Made by a program: the position numbers and the translations under genes
DNA from: Skeletonema tropicum
Lineage: Eukaryota; Bacillariophyta; Thalassiosirophyceae; Thalassiosirales; Thalassiosiraceae
Assembly (NCBI GenBank): GCA_037178625.1
Contig: CM074132.1
Location: forward strand, 744,001-808,000
Length of the DNA stretch: 64,000 nt
Direction of reading: 5' to 3'
Notes under the pieces: model-generated
Told to the model about the DNA's origin: nothing
What the model saw: only the letters and a program-made list of their open reading frames with translations
The model's database searches: none
Shown here: in pieces, positions 50,186 to 62,005 of the stretch
How the letters are laid out: every line of letters starts with the position of its first letter
Numbering within the stretch: the stretch's first letter is position 1

Positions 50186-52753
50186 TTAAGCTGCTAGCAT
50201 CGATAATGCCAATTCTTCTTGCGCCTTAATATCCATATCGTCGTCGCTGTAACTATCGTCGTTATCACTCTCTTCATCATAAAGATTTTGTTGCTGTTGC
50301 TGTTTAGCAGGAGCATCCTCTTCGCTACTCTCAGAATCCGATTCACCTCCAAGCGTGACCACAACCTCCTCCTCTTCCTCTTCATTATCTGCTTTATTGC
50401 TTTCACCCTTTTCTTTCTGCCTCCTCTTTCTGTGTTTCTCCTGAACCCTTTCTTTCTCTTCTTGTTTATCCAAATCTTTGGTCTTGGTAAGCCGATCACG
50501 AACCCTTTGCAAATACTCGTCTTTCGCAGACTTGAGCTGCTGTGAATCAGCAACATCAACGGTCGTAGCGGTTGCTTGAACCATGTCATCTTCCACCTCT
50601 CCATCATCGTCGAAGACGATCTTCTTATTGGCACCAACACTAGATCCATCGACTCGAATCTTCTTGACATGCCTAGATTTGCTTGCTTCGTTGAGTTGAA
50701 CATCGGGCAAAGGTTCAGATTTGTCACCCCACTCGTGAACTTGTTTCACAACTAGCAGACCATCATCATTATCATCTTCGCTGTCATCACTGTCTCTGGA
50801 ACGTTTCTGCTTACGAGATGATGCTTTGCCACTATCAGCAGAAGCTTTCTTGCCCAACTTGGCCATCTTCTTCTCTAGACGCTCCTTCTTGATTTCATCC
50901 TTTAACTGCAACAACTTGTAGTCCACATTCTTTTTCTTTCTTTCCTCCTCTCTATTCTTGAGCTTCTTTAAGAATCGAATTGTAGGCATCGACGCTAACC
51001 CCAAGCTGTATGCATATTCTTCTAAAGGAAGACCCATCACTCCAGGGAAGATTTGTTTGTTGGGCATCAAATGAATGGAACGAATATACGACTTGAACGC
51101 TTTCTTTGCGAGCAAGTTCATATCCGGTGAGGCTGCAACCACAGCTGCTGCCTTTTTTGATATCATAACTGCCTTCTTTGGGTTCAAACTAAGACTTTTC
51201 ACTTGGATCTTCGACTCCTTCAAAGCATTGATCATTCCTTCCTCCTCCTGCGGCAATAGCACCATTAGAGCTTTCCCTCCCGAAGTGTACCTTGCCGTTC
51301 TCCCAACACGATGGATGTACATGTCAACATCTTCCGGTGCATCCGCCTGTACAACCCAATCCACACTTGGAAAGTCCAACCCACGCGAGGCCACATCTGT
51401 AGCGAACAATACGGCATGCGGACGTTGCAAGAAGTCAAAGTAAAGCTTGGTCCGAATCGCTTGAGATAATTTGCCATGAAGAGCCATCAACGGTACACCC
51501 GGTTGCATCTTGCAAAATACCTCCCAAACATGCCGCACTTGAGAACACGATGAGAAGAATATAATGGTTTTGCTCTTGAGATGAGATTTGATGAATGAGA
51601 ATATCGCATCCAGCTTATGTTGAAGTGGCACAACCATAACACTCTGTTCCAATCCCTTTGGTGTTTTACTTGATTCCTTATCATGCACACCAAGGTATTC
51701 TGGTTTGTACAAACTCAACGCGGCCAGATCGGCAACTCGTTTCGTTTGCGTCGCCGAAAACAGCATAGTTTGTCTACCGCCACTACCATCGTCATCATCC
51801 ATGTTATCTATATCCTCATCACTACTATTCCCCGGAGGCAAATAATCTAATATCCGAACCATCTGATCACGAAATCCCATATCCAATATCCGATCAGCCT
51901 CATCTAATACCAAGACACAGACACGATCAACGTCAAACCCGGCTGTCTGTTCCAAGTGTTGCATGAGTCGACCAGGCGTGGCAACGACGATATTCATTTT
52001 GGGTACATGTTGTTGTTCTAATCCGAATTCTTTCTTGCCACCGACGAGTAGACCTGCCGAGAAGTTGTGATGGGAGCCAATGTTTCGTAGAACTTGAAAG
52101 GTTTGGACGGCCAGTTCGCGAGTGGGTGAGAGGATGATGGCACCGGGTCCATCGGAGGGGGTGTATTGTCGTCGATAGAGTTTTTCAAGTAGTGGGATGA
52201 GAAAGGCAAGTGTTTTACCACTGTGGTATACGTTTGTATGATGATGTGCATGGTTAGAAATTGACTGTAATACGGATAATGAACCAACGTAAATTGTATA
52301 CACTACATAAACTCACCTTCCAGTCCGAGCCGCACCAAGTATATCTCTCCCTCTCAACGCATGCGGAATACATGCATTCTGTATATCCGTCATATTCCAA
52401 AATTGCTTCTTGTTCGAAAAGTTGTTTTGTCTCTTCTTTTTCTTCTTATCAGTATTGTTACTACTGTTTGTCGCGGCATCAGCCTTTCCATTGCCCTCTT
52501 CCAGCCCTCGCAGCGTATAATCGGATATAGGGAGCGATCGGAATGCTACCTTTTGGTTTAGTGGAGGTGTAGAGCCTCTGTCGGGACATTCATCGAGGAT
52601 GCGTTTTTGGAGTTGGGCAATATTGTTTTGTTCACGTGTTGTGAAGTTGAGCTTTTGTGTCATGGTTGATGATTTCTCTATATATATTTCAGAAAGCCAG
52701 GGCGGCAACTTGTCAAAGCTTTGTTTCTTCAGTGATGGTGATGTCGATGTCAA
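50186..52753 (-). CDS. DBP4: DEAD-box RNA helicase DDX10/Dbp4 (ribosome biogenesis)
   Basis: Two exons, 52753-52317 and 52220-50186, joined across a 96-bp GTGAGT-AG intron that splits the Walker A motif; total 2,472 bases, 823 residues. Helicase motifs are in order: LPISDYTLRGL and MTDIQ (Q motif), ARTGSGKT (I), PTRELA (Ia), TPGR (Ib), VLDEADR (II), FSATQ (III), IIFFSS (IV), ATDVASRGLDFP (V) and HRVGRTAR (VI). The phrases SPTRELAVQTFQVLRNIG, DEADRILDMGF and RPHAVLFATD, plus a long Lys/Glu-rich tail, are typical of DDX10/Dbp4. That nucleolar enzyme is needed for U14 release and 18S rRNA processing. A Lys/Asn-rich insertion of about 30 residues sits inside the Q motif. Start at 52753, with an alternative at 52663 (MTQKLNF). 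The tail ends in acidic runs. Confidence 0.92.
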
Positions 52754-53320
52754 TGGACAGCAAGTCTACACAGATGATAATCTGCTGTGTAGGTATGATG
52801 AGCTTACGATGGATGGGATGAAATGAAAGAACAAAAACAAATCAAAAATGAAATCGATGGTGATGAAGGATGAAGAAGTCCTCTATCCGGCGCGCCATCC
52901 GAACAGCAATAGAAGGGACTCCACATCAAATGGATGGGTATAAGAGAGTCTTCCTCGCGGTGCCGCATGTCTTTCTTATCCCAGGGACATAAAAGAATGC
53001 ACATGTTTTTTACTTCAGCCTCGGGCATCGGGGCGGGCCTCATGAGATTGGGCCCAACAGGTTACATCGGTTTACAATACTGAAACGACAGACCCAATCA
53101 ATTTGTTTAGAAGGGGCTAGGGGGTGTTTCTCACCTATCTTGCCCTCAACAGCCTCAAACTGCCATTTTCCTCCTCTTCATCGTTGCATTCACGCACTCT
53201 GAATCTCATCTGATCGGCTGTACTGTAACCGACCATAAGTTGTGAAGATGGTCGTTACACTCTGATTGGTTGTGTGAAGATGGTCGTTACACTCTGAACA
53301 ATCGAGCAGCAGAGAGAATC
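52754..53320. promoter_or_regulatory. Divergent intergenic region with a 25-bp tandem duplication
   Basis: Separates the Dbp4 gene from the membrane-protein gene. TGTGAAGATGGTCGTTACACTCTGA occurs at 53241-53265 and again at 53273-53297, 24 bp before the start codon at 53321. No TATA box or named site is evident. Confidence 0.4.
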
Positions 53321-56300
53321 ATGGTGAAAGGAAGGGTAGTGAGGCCACTTCAGATGGGTGGCCACCCTTCATCATCGAAGCAGCAGCAGCAGAAAGAGAA
53401 CCAGCCCAATCGACGGCCCAGCAGTGCGAGCAAACGAAGATCATCATCAGCTGATCGACGGCGGTCACTTGATAACTATATCGACCACAAAGGTGCACTG
53501 GGTGAAACGCATGAAATAAGCAAGTACAGCAGCCGCCGATACGAACGACCCCGCAAGAAGAAACCCAACATTCTGAAACGGATGAAATCCTCATTGGCCT
53601 CCTCATTTGGAAACTCCTTTGAAAAGTTTCGCAAATCCTCTGCGGACGATGAGAAATACTATCCATCATCGGATACCAAGGTGGATTACATGGAGAGTCA
53701 AGGCCGTCAGGGCAGCAGCGGCGGCAATCGTCCTCAAAAGAAGGACCACCGTCTTTCTACACAGGAGATCCGACGTCCCTTCTTGGTCCCTTCGTTTGCC
53801 ACCCTATCGCAACGAGCGGATTTGTGGATCGTTACAGCCCTCTCTTCCTGTGTCTCCCTCGCAAGCTTTGCTCAACTCCTAACTTCATCCAAGGGTTCCT
53901 TATCCACGTCCAATAGGATGTTTGCATTCTCGACATCCATAATTACCTTCGTTGTCGCGTTTGTGCTTGGAGCTGCGTTTCGATATGCACCCCTTCGACA
54001 TTCCTTTACCCGATCTTTATCGATTATTTCACCACCGAACCAACGTCACACCTACGGATCACCAATTATTGCAGGGATCAAGACAGCAATTGCCCAAAGC
54101 TACATTAGCGTAGAATTAGTGTTGGTTTCCATCGTCACACTCTTCTGGACCATTGCTATACCTATTATTGTGGATGGGTTCAACGGTATTGGACAGGATC
54201 CTCTCGCTGTGTTTGGGATGGAAATTTGGAATGCCAATCTGTTCTATTCCTCGTGGATTAGTGCGATACTTATTGGGTATATTTACATTGAGCTGCTGAC
54301 TTCCACTGATCGATATGGAAGAGTGCCTTCCACTACGTCGTCAACATCCTCTTGGAAGGAGAATACCTTCTCCAAACGTTGGATACTTCTGACCTTATCA
54401 TCCATCGTTGTCCTATCGTCCAGTGCCACCATATACGGTAGCAAGCTATGCGATGGAGATATACTCAAGGGTACAGAATACTGCCAGAAGGCATTACTAG
54501 GAATCCTGGTTGGTGGGTTTGTCCAATTGGTATGCTCTTGTTGTGTCGGTTTCATTTACCGCCTACGGAATATGGACAACACCGATTCGTCTGCTTCGTA
54601 CCATTATGACTCTAAAGGGAGGAGGAGGAAGATCAGAAGGCGGTATATGAGGAAGAAAATGAGTGTATGGAAAAGAGAAAAGTATTCATTGTACTTTGGG
54701 ATAATATCGTTGGTAGTACAAACTGTGAATGTTGCCATGTTAACTAACCCAGTTGGAGGGGGGCCGGGGAACAGTACTGGCACGTTGTACTTTGCTTCGT
54801 GGTTGAGCTTCTTTTCGGTGGTTGAGATGTGTTTGAGGTATTTCGAGCTGCATACTACTTCGATGGGAAGGAAAGTGTAAGTAGTGTGTTCACATTTTGC
54901 TGTTGTGAAGTGTACCTTTTTGAATCTATTATGAGCATGAGTTTTAACTCTCATCATGCCTTATCAATCCTTCATTTTTCAACAGGAAAAGAAAGGATGA
55001 AAAAGCATCTGGATATGATGATGATGATGCCGATCACTCTGACGCAACCTTTCCATCTGAAGAAGATGAAGACCTACCAAGAGAGAGAGAGTCAACTGTC
55101 ATGCGCCTTCTACGTAACGGGTCCGTAGGAGGAAGTAGCAGTGGCGCACCAGTTTATGAGGAAGTTGATTCCTTCTCAGCTGAGTCTCCGCGTTATGCTA
55201 TCCAGCCAGAAGCATCAGCATACCGAGCACAACCTCCACCTTCGCTACCAAGGGTTTCTTCTCCTCCTGACAGTAACTTAGTCACCTTGAACACTCAGGA
55301 GCCTCTGGAGCGATCTCAAATCGATCCCGAAGAAGAAATGAAAGTCTCCCCCAACTCAAGTGCTCGTGATTCGTTATCCGAAAGCATGCGTGATTTTTCG
55401 ATTGGATCTCGTAGAAGTAGTCCAGATCCCAGCGGGGATCGACTTCGAGCACTACCTCCTTTTTCCACAGATAGTGCGTCTGATGATGTTACGAATGATG
55501 AATTATTTGAGGTTGCGCAGCAAGCCTCGAGAGCTCAGTCTTATGTCACCCAGGAGTCGAACGTTTCGGAAGAATATGATGAAAGGAATATGGCTATCCC
55601 CTCAAAGTATGATGCCAAGCAAGGAGCGCGTCATAATATTGGCAACACTTCGAACCTCTCGCCTCTAAACGAGTCTAGTAAAGAAGGGAGACGGTCGAGC
55701 GATTCGCATTTGCGAAGTCAAAGTGGTAGTGAGCGGAGTGCTAGTCAAAGCAGCAGACGTAGCGGTAGCCAACAGAGTGGTAGCTTCATTGGTAGTCGGC
55801 AGAGTGGAAGTCGGCAGAGTGGAAGTCGGCAGAGTGGAAGTCGACAGAGTGGTAGCCGTCAAAGTGGTAGCTATCACAGCGGCAGCAAGCATAATTCTGA
55901 ACATTCGCCAGAAATGGAGCAGATCCCTCCGCCTCCGGTTTACCGACCGAAGCCAGTGCGCCAGAAATCGCAGAGCAATCGATCGAAAAGCAAAAGTCGA
56001 AGTAGGAGTGGGAGCAGAGGTAAAGGCAGAAATGCTAGTCGCGATCGAAAAAGTCAACGAAATCAAGAAATTTATACCGATTCTGACAATGACTCCGCTG
56101 AAGATTCGCCTCCACCAACTATTTCGGATAGTGGACATAGCCAGGGGAGTAACCTGTCTGGCTTTTCTCAACGATCTCCTGCCACTAAATCTCGGTCGAA
56201 ATCATCGAAAAGTGGGAAGAACAAGAACAAAGGTCCTCCGCCACCTCCATTCCAACGTTCCGAGGTTGATGAGTCTTCTCAATACGATAACCGAAGACCT

Positions 56301-57101
56301 GTTAACTCTGTATTTACCAAATCAGGGCTATCTGGTGAGGACTCTGTGGTTTCCGATCCCACCCTGGATGCTGCTCTCCACAGTACCCCTGCTCCAGTTC
56401 CTGTCCCAACCCGAAATACGAGTGCCCGGATACCAAGAAATCACAGCGACCCAACTTTTGACAAGGATGAGTCAGTAACATCATCTCCAGGATCAGACTC
56501 CCCCGAGAAAGGATATCGCAGAAGTTCAAGTGATGAACTCCCACCCTCGGAGAAAAACAGTAGTGGGTCACGTGACGAAAAGGTAGATAACATTGTGGCA
56601 GCGGCGCTGGCATATGCCGAGAAGACTCACAGTCTAACAAGTTTCGACCACCAAAGTGGCTCACCAGCCCGCCAAAGTCACAAGGTCAAGAAGAGACCAT
56701 CAGGTAGTAGTAGTAGCAGGAGGAGAAGGAGGAAATCGGATCCTGAGGTTAGATCATTACCAAGCACGTCATCTGCGGTTGGTTCCTCCGCGGTAGGTTC
56801 CTCCGCGGTAGGTTCAGCAGCTATGTCTGGGGCCAGTGCAGCATTATCCGGAGCCAGTCTTCACAGCTTCTACAGCGGCGATGATGGGAAGAAGTCACTT
56901 GAATCGAAAGGGACGCAACCTTCGGTACAAGACATGGTATCGGCTGCCCTTGCGTATGCAGAAGAGACCAGACAACAGCAGAGGCAGAGATCAGAGAAGT
57001 CGCAATCCTCATCTAAGCACACCAAGAGTGTGGGGAGTATGTTTAGTGATTCAGATGCGGGGTCTTATGGTGCTGATGAGAAGAGCGAGTTTCAGTGCTG
57101 A
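53321..57101 (+). CDS. Multispanning membrane protein with long Ser-rich tail, two exons
   Basis: Exon 1 53321-54876 and exon 2 54986-57101, joined by a 109-bp intron (GTAAGT ... TTTTTCAACAG). The total is 3,672 bases, 1,223 residues. I start at the first ATG (53321) because the open frame upstream has no ATG. The N-terminal 160 residues are basic and Ser-rich. About six to eight membrane segments follow (for example IITFVVAFVLGAAF, VELVLVSIVTLFWTIAIPII, SWISAILIGYIYIELL, ILLTLSSIVVLSSSATIYG, ALLGILVGGFVQLVCSCCVG, LYFGIISLVVQTVNVAML). The second half is a disordered cytoplasmic tail with a 15-bp minisatellite encoding SGSRQ repeats (about 55790-55865), SR-rich stretches and two AALAYAE(E/K)T motifs near 56600 and 56945. 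No transporter family recognised. Shares a divergent promoter region with Dbp4. Confidence 0.75.
55783..55885 (+). repeat. 15-bp coding minisatellite (SGSRQ)n
   Basis: GGCAGAGTGGAAGTC-type units repeated about six times within exon 2 of the membrane-protein gene; in frame, so length changes do not break the protein. Confidence 0.75.
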
Positions 57102-57661
57102 TTGTAGCATTGTTGGCTTGTGTGTAGCATTAACGTCAAATATTTTAGAGAATGATAAGTTAGATAAGATGTATGTGTGGCAGAGATTCATCACATAGAA
57201 GGACATCCAATCCAACGCAATAATTCTGAAGTTCTGATTCTTTTAGTGTAAGCAGATGCACTCTCATTTGGTTTCGAACGCTCCGGCGTTTAAGAGGAGC
57301 TCCCAGCGCCAGCTCCTACGGGGGCACCCGTATTGCTGTCTGGCAATCCTTTCGGCAGAAAAAGACCGTACGTTGTACCTAAGCGGGTCCAGATTATACT
57401 CGTGTAGATATCTAATCTGATTGACTGAAACTGATGAGTTGTGGAGTGATTTGTGACGTCGATAGGTCCGGAGGAACACGCTGACAGCTGACAGCGGCTG
57501 GCCAAAAATTCTCACGTTTTCACCTTCTCTCATCAAAAATGCATTTTCACTTCTTGAAGTACCTACTTATCAATCACACTGCTTCAATGGACGACCATTT
57601 TAAAGCAACAACATGAACGACACAACATCGGACACTGCAGACATGTTGCGTATGAATAATC
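57102..57661. other. Intergenic, same-strand genes
   Basis: 560 bp between two plus-strand genes; it should hold the end of one transcript and the promoter of the next. Only short minus-strand frames; nothing named. Confidence 0.5.
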
Positions 57662-60034
57662 ATGATGGACGCAACTGCAGCTGATTCCTCATCTCCAGAG
57701 AGCGGGCGCCACTTCTTGCCTCCCTTATTGACACTGTCTTCCGAAGAACTTGGTAGTGTCGAGATGATCGAAGTCGCCGATGCTGACGATGATAGGCCTA
57801 TTGAATTTGACGACAATATTGGCTTTCAAAATGAATCTGATCAAGAGATGCATAGACAAAAGAAAGGAATGGCAGAAGAAGAAGATCAATATTATGATGA
57901 TGATTGTAACAAACAGAGAGGTGAAGAAAATAGATTAACTGCATCGACCACCCCCGAGATGTGGGATGAACAGGATACCAACATCAACCGTAACAACAAC
58001 GAGGAGGAGGTGAGCAAACGAAGAAGTGATGATAATGTCGACGCAACAAATAATGATGAAAGTAGCACTAGTACCCACCACAGTCATCACACAACAACAA
58101 GCAGCAGCACTAGAATAGGCTTCTTCTGCAGTAATTGTCTCCGTCGACTCCTAGTTCGCATCTGTAAAGCACACATACAATCACCATTCTGCTGTTGTTG
58201 TTGTTGCTGCCTCACGAGCACAACGTCATCACAACCGCGTCTACTACCCCCCTGTCTGCAGCGGATATCACCACGAAAACGACAAATTATATGCAGATCT
58301 CTCATTATCATATTCATGATTATTACAATCACATTTGTCTGTTTGGATTTGATCTTTCTGAAACGATATTTGCATTCGTGGTTGCATTCGTTACTAACAT
58401 TTATGGAAGAGAATCCAGGGTGGGGTGGACTATCCTTCGTGGGAATATTTGTCATTGCAAGTTTGTGTTTCTTCCCGGTGCCGTTGTTGTCACTGGGTGC
58501 TGGATTTGTGTATATTGAGTTATATGGGCTGGGGATTGGTATATGCGTGTCGTTTTTGGTATGTTATATTGGGTATCTTGTTGGGGCGGCAATTTGCTTT
58601 GCACGAAGTCGATATCTGATGCGTCGTTTGATAGTTCGATTTTCGGAGAAGTACCCAGTTGTGAGGGCGGTTGATCGAGCCTTTGAAACGATGGGGTTTC
58701 GGATATTCCTTCTGTTGAGATTGTCGCCTGCAATGCCCTTTAACGCTTTGAATTACATTGGTGGAATCACAGCGATCAAGTATCAATCGTATTTCCTGGC
58801 AACATCTGTTGGTGTCATCCCAGGCCTGATTTGGACAATCTTTGTTGGGGCGACATTCGGCACCGTAGGTCGCAAGGGGGTCGATGGAAACAAGGAGCTG
58901 GATGAAAAGAGTGCATTGACCAAAGGTATAGTGTTAGGACTGGGAATCGGACTCGGAGTCATGGGGCTCATTGGCACTGCGATCTACGCACGTAGAGAGT
59001 TGACCAAAATCATTATTGCCGAGCAACAAGCACGTGAGGCGGAAGAAGAAGAGGCTGCATTGAGATTTAGCAACGCATCATTAGCATCAATAGGGGAAAG
59101 AACTGCTGAGAATCCTGAGAATCCCCAATCTGGCTGTGATGAAGATAACTTATCACTGGCAACTTTTGGTGAATCTAATACAAGCATAGCACGAAGTCGG
59201 AAAGGGTCATTTCATTCAATTGGCGACCTATCCGCGCATACCTCTCGTTCCTTGACACTCGAAGAAGATCTATCTCCCACCATGACAGCTCCCGCACGGC
59301 GGAGAAATTGGACAGTAGATAACATCGCAGCTGAATTGCCAATTGTGCCAGTCGTGTCACCCCTTTTCTGGAGAATGATGTCCTCCTCTGAAACTACTTC
59401 TTCTCGCGACGACCAAGGTGTTAATCTGAGCATGAGACGCATAGGTAGCACTGGAACCATTCCATCCAACAGGAAGCAGCAAGGTCTAGGAGAAATCGAT
59501 GAAAGCCGTGCAATCTCATTTCGTAACCAGCAAGGGCAGCATAGCTATTTACATGCCATTGATTATAATCCGGTATTGAATCGCCGTCGATGTGAAACTG
59601 ATCCTAGTCAAAAACAACAACTTGACGTACCAACTGATGTCAAAGGCGAAAAGAATAAAGGCGATGTCGAGGCTTTACCTAAAACAGGACTGAGGAAACT
59701 GTTTCAGGGGTTGTCTGTTCCATCTACGAACGATTTCACTCGCTTCAATCGCCGTCGATGCAACTCAGATCCCTATGAAGCCGCAAAGCGAGCTGCTGCA
59801 ATCGATGCTGCTCTTCTAGACGTAGAGGCTGGCGTGGATAATGTTAGAAGATCATCCTCACCACCCCCAACGAATCGATATTTACCTCATTCATTGCATG
59901 TTGATGATGGAGATGCAGGAGATAATAGACCTGCACTACATCGGATGAGGTCAGTATCTATGAATCAGCTCAATTCAATCAGTTCAAAGGAGGAAATAGA
60001 AGTGGACCGAGAATGGTTCTGGCTGTTCGCCTGA
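57662..60034 (+). CDS. VTT-domain membrane protein (TVP38/TMEM64 family)
   Basis: Single-exon frame of 790 residues from the ATG at 57662. The first 150 residues are acidic and disordered, with a His/Ser/Thr-rich stretch, and there is a Cys cluster (about 178-184). From about residue 212 to 445 there are membrane segments with VTT/SNARE-associated features: GIFVIASLCFFPVPLLSLGA, FVYIELYGLGIGICVSFLVCYIGYLVGAAICF, RIFLLLRLSPAMPFNALNYIGG, ATSVGVIPGLIWTIFVGATFG, then LGLGIGLGVMGLIGTAIYARREL. The [FY]-x-x-[RK] entry and the R-x-[ST]-P-x-x-P-F-x-x-x-N-Y-x-x-G core are diagnostic of TVP38/TMEM64/DedA proteins, some of which act in Golgi or ER lipid scrambling and vesicle traffic. The C-terminal 340 residues are disordered with two FNRRRCxxDP-like motifs. 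Converges with the next gene (130-bp gap). Confidence 0.85.
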   Translation: MMDATAADSSSPESGRHFLPPLLTLSSEELGSVEMIEVADADDDRPIEFDDNIGFQNESDQEMHRQKKGMAEEEDQYYDDDCNKQRGEENRLTASTTPEMWDEQDTNINRNNNEEEVSKRRSDDNVDATNNDESSTSTHHSHHTTTSSSTRIGFFCSNCLRRLLVRICKAHIQSPFCCCCCCCLTSTTSSQPRLLPPCLQRISPRKRQIICRSLIIIFMIITITFVCLDLIFLKRYLHSWLHSLLTFMEENPGWGGLSFVGIFVIASLCFFPVPLLSLGAGFVYIELYGLGIGICVSFLVCYIGYLVGAAICFARSRYLMRRLIVRFSEKYPVVRAVDRAFETMGFRIFLLLRLSPAMPFNALNYIGGITAIKYQSYFLATSVGVIPGLIWTIFVGATFGTVGRKGVDGNKELDEKSALTKGIVLGLGIGLGVMGLIGTAIYARRELTKIIIAEQQAREAEEEEAALRFSNASLASIGERTAENPENPQSGCDEDNLSLATFGESNTSIARSRKGSFHSIGDLSAHTSRSLTLEEDLSPTMTAPARRRNWTVDNIAAELPIVPVVSPLFWRMMSSSETTSSRDDQGVNLSMRRIGSTGTIPSNRKQQGLGEIDESRAISFRNQQGQHSYLHAIDYNPVLNRRRCETDPSQKQQLDVPTDVKGEKNKGDVEALPKTGLRKLFQGLSVPSTNDFTRFNRRRCNSDPYEAAKRAAAIDAALLDVEAGVDNVRRSSSPPPTNRYLPHSLHVDDGDAGDNRPALHRMRSVSMNQLNSISSKEEIEVDREWFWLFA

Positions 60035-60163
60035 TCAATATTATTTAGAGTTTGTACAGCTGTCATTCTTTTCAGCATAATTATACTTATATATGTACTA
60101 TACATTTACAATTAATTGATTTACTACTCTTTACTCTTCATTGCTGATTTTCTTTTTGTTTCT

Positions 60164-62005
60164 TTATTGAAAATAAGCTTCACATCCTGCATAAGTGACG
60201 CAGAATTCTTGTGGATCATTGCCACAATACTTAACGCTTCGGCTTCGCATATTTCTGCCACTGTTTTCAGTGGTGTTAGTGTCAGGTGTTTCCTCCACAT
60301 CTAGAGGGGCATCAACGATGACCTTTGCTCCTGTGAAATTATTTCTTGGAGTGTCAAGAATCGAGTCCGTTCCTGTATCAGTAACGCGGGCAGTTTCTTC
60401 CTCTTCCACATCTTCAACAAAGCAACACGCCTTTGTCTCACAAAGCGCTTGGCATTCTGCTCGTCCTTCACTCGGCCCTCCTTCCACTGCAGGAGAGCAG
60501 GCTTGTATTATCTTCTCGGCAAGATGAAGCTTCTCAACATTATTCATGGCAAGGACTTCATTGGACGAGGGTGGCTTGGTGGGGAGGAGGGATTCCTTAC
60601 CAAGGACGCTACATGCTTCGTTATATCTGATGCAGGTGTCTTCGTGATTTTTGAAGCAAGAAGAGATGGACTCTCCTATTTCTTCAACGTCGTTTGCACC
60701 AATGTGGAGTGTCCATACCTCGTAAGTTTCAGAATCTTCGATTAAGCAGCATCGAGACGGAAAGCAGGCAGATACACACTTATCATACCCTCCATCCTCT
60801 AAAAGAGCATCTTGCGTGCAAAGGTAATCCAAATTGTAGGGAGGTGGCGAAAGTATAAGTTTGGATGCAGGAGTTGGCACTGCTTCGTCTTCATTGTCAA
60901 CTAATCCTCCGTCACTACTATCGGTCTTGACTCCGCTACTACTGTCCATCATGACTCCATCTCCCTTATCACCATAAGCGAGACCCCCCAACTCTCCACT
61001 CTCCCCCCTCTCCTCACTTTGCAACCAAACCGGTATCATCGTAACGATCACAATAATCACTACAAACAGAAACACCGTTACCGCTATACACAAGAATATC
61101 ATCTTGCCATGACTCTTGACCTTGTGAACACAATCCCTCCACGCCGACTTTGCATCCTTACCACCCCCTACACTATTACTGTAGATGGTAGAGTCTTCAT
61201 CGGTAGCATCCCCCCATATACTTTCAAACATTCGGCTACTTTTCCTACTAACCTTGCTAAATATGGGCATGTCCAAACCAAGGCTCGCTCTCCGATTTTT
61301 CGAAAAACTACCATTATCAAAAGATGACTGGTTGTTCCTCCTCCCCTCACTCTTGCGTCTTCCCGCCGCCTCATCGCCACCACCCTCCTTCCTATTATTA
61401 TCCTGCACAATAATTACTGCACCATCCCCCTCCCCCTCCTCCAACTTTTTCTTCATCTCCAACGATGTTTCCAATGTCGAAGCACTAGCAACCGTTATCC
61501 CATCCCCCTCCCAATCCAAATGACTTCCATCCAAAGTATCCTTCTTTTCAAAATTAGTATTGACAAAGTGTGATTTGTTGCGATGCTCCGAAGTAGTCGA
61601 AGTAGTATTGGTGGTGCGATGACGTTCAGATGAATTGTCGGAGGTTGGTACGATCATGTCACGAAAATTGGGTACATCGACAATACTACCTTGATCGTTG
61701 TTGCTGTTTTTAATCTTCTTCGACTTCTTGTTGCTATCGTTACTATTACGCTTGGGAGCTTTGTTACTGGTGGGTAAAGTCCTGGAGGACCTATCCTTCA
61801 TAGGGGTATTACCCGAAGCGTTCCGTGAGCCAGAGGCAGAGGAGGATGACCATGAATCGGAATTGTTTAGGTTGTTGCGTAGGTTACGACGATCGTAGTA
61901 GATGTCGTCTGAGACGTTGGCTACATCAATATCCATTGTGTCTTGTTGGGTTGTGGACGCCTTCTTGGACCGCCGTGGTCGTGTTAGGGGGTCTCGTGTT
62001 GTCAT
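60164..62005 (-). CDS. Single-pass membrane protein with Cys-rich ectodomain
   Basis: Single-exon frame of 613 residues from the ATG at 62005. A Ser/Asn/Arg-rich N-terminus (about 300 residues, presumably cytoplasmic) precedes one membrane segment (IFLCIAVTVFLFVVIIVIVT, about residues 303-325), with no cleavable signal, so type II topology is likely. The ectodomain has two related Cys modules: LDYLCTQDALLEDGGYDKCV, then CFPSRCCLIED, CFKNHEDTCIRYNEAC, and later IIQACSPAVE, C-x-x-L-C-E-T-K-ACCFVED, CGNDPQEFCVTYAGCEAYF. Each module has the pattern C...C..x..CC...C......C..Y..C, implying disulphide-bonded repeats. Similar modules occur in diatom surface proteins. No function can be assigned. Confidence 0.7.
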   Translation of the reverse strand: MTTRDPLTRPRRSKKASTTQQDTMDIDVANVSDDIYYDRRNLRNNLNNSDSWSSSSASGSRNASGNTPMKDRSSRTLPTSNKAPKRNSNDSNKKSKKIKNSNNDQGSIVDVPNFRDMIVPTSDNSSERHRTTNTTSTTSEHRNKSHFVNTNFEKKDTLDGSHLDWEGDGITVASASTLETSLEMKKKLEEGEGDGAVIIVQDNNRKEGGGDEAAGRRKSEGRRNNQSSFDNGSFSKNRRASLGLDMPIFSKVSRKSSRMFESIWGDATDEDSTIYSNSVGGGKDAKSAWRDCVHKVKSHGKMIFLCIAVTVFLFVVIIVIVTMIPVWLQSEERGESGELGGLAYGDKGDGVMMDSSSGVKTDSSDGGLVDNEDEAVPTPASKLILSPPPYNLDYLCTQDALLEDGGYDKCVSACFPSRCCLIEDSETYEVWTLHIGANDVEEIGESISSCFKNHEDTCIRYNEACSVLGKESLLPTKPPSSNEVLAMNNVEKLHLAEKIIQACSPAVEGGPSEGRAECQALCETKACCFVEDVEEEETARVTDTGTDSILDTPRNNFTGAKVIVDAPLDVEETPDTNTTENSGRNMRSRSVKYCGNDPQEFCVTYAGCEAYFQ

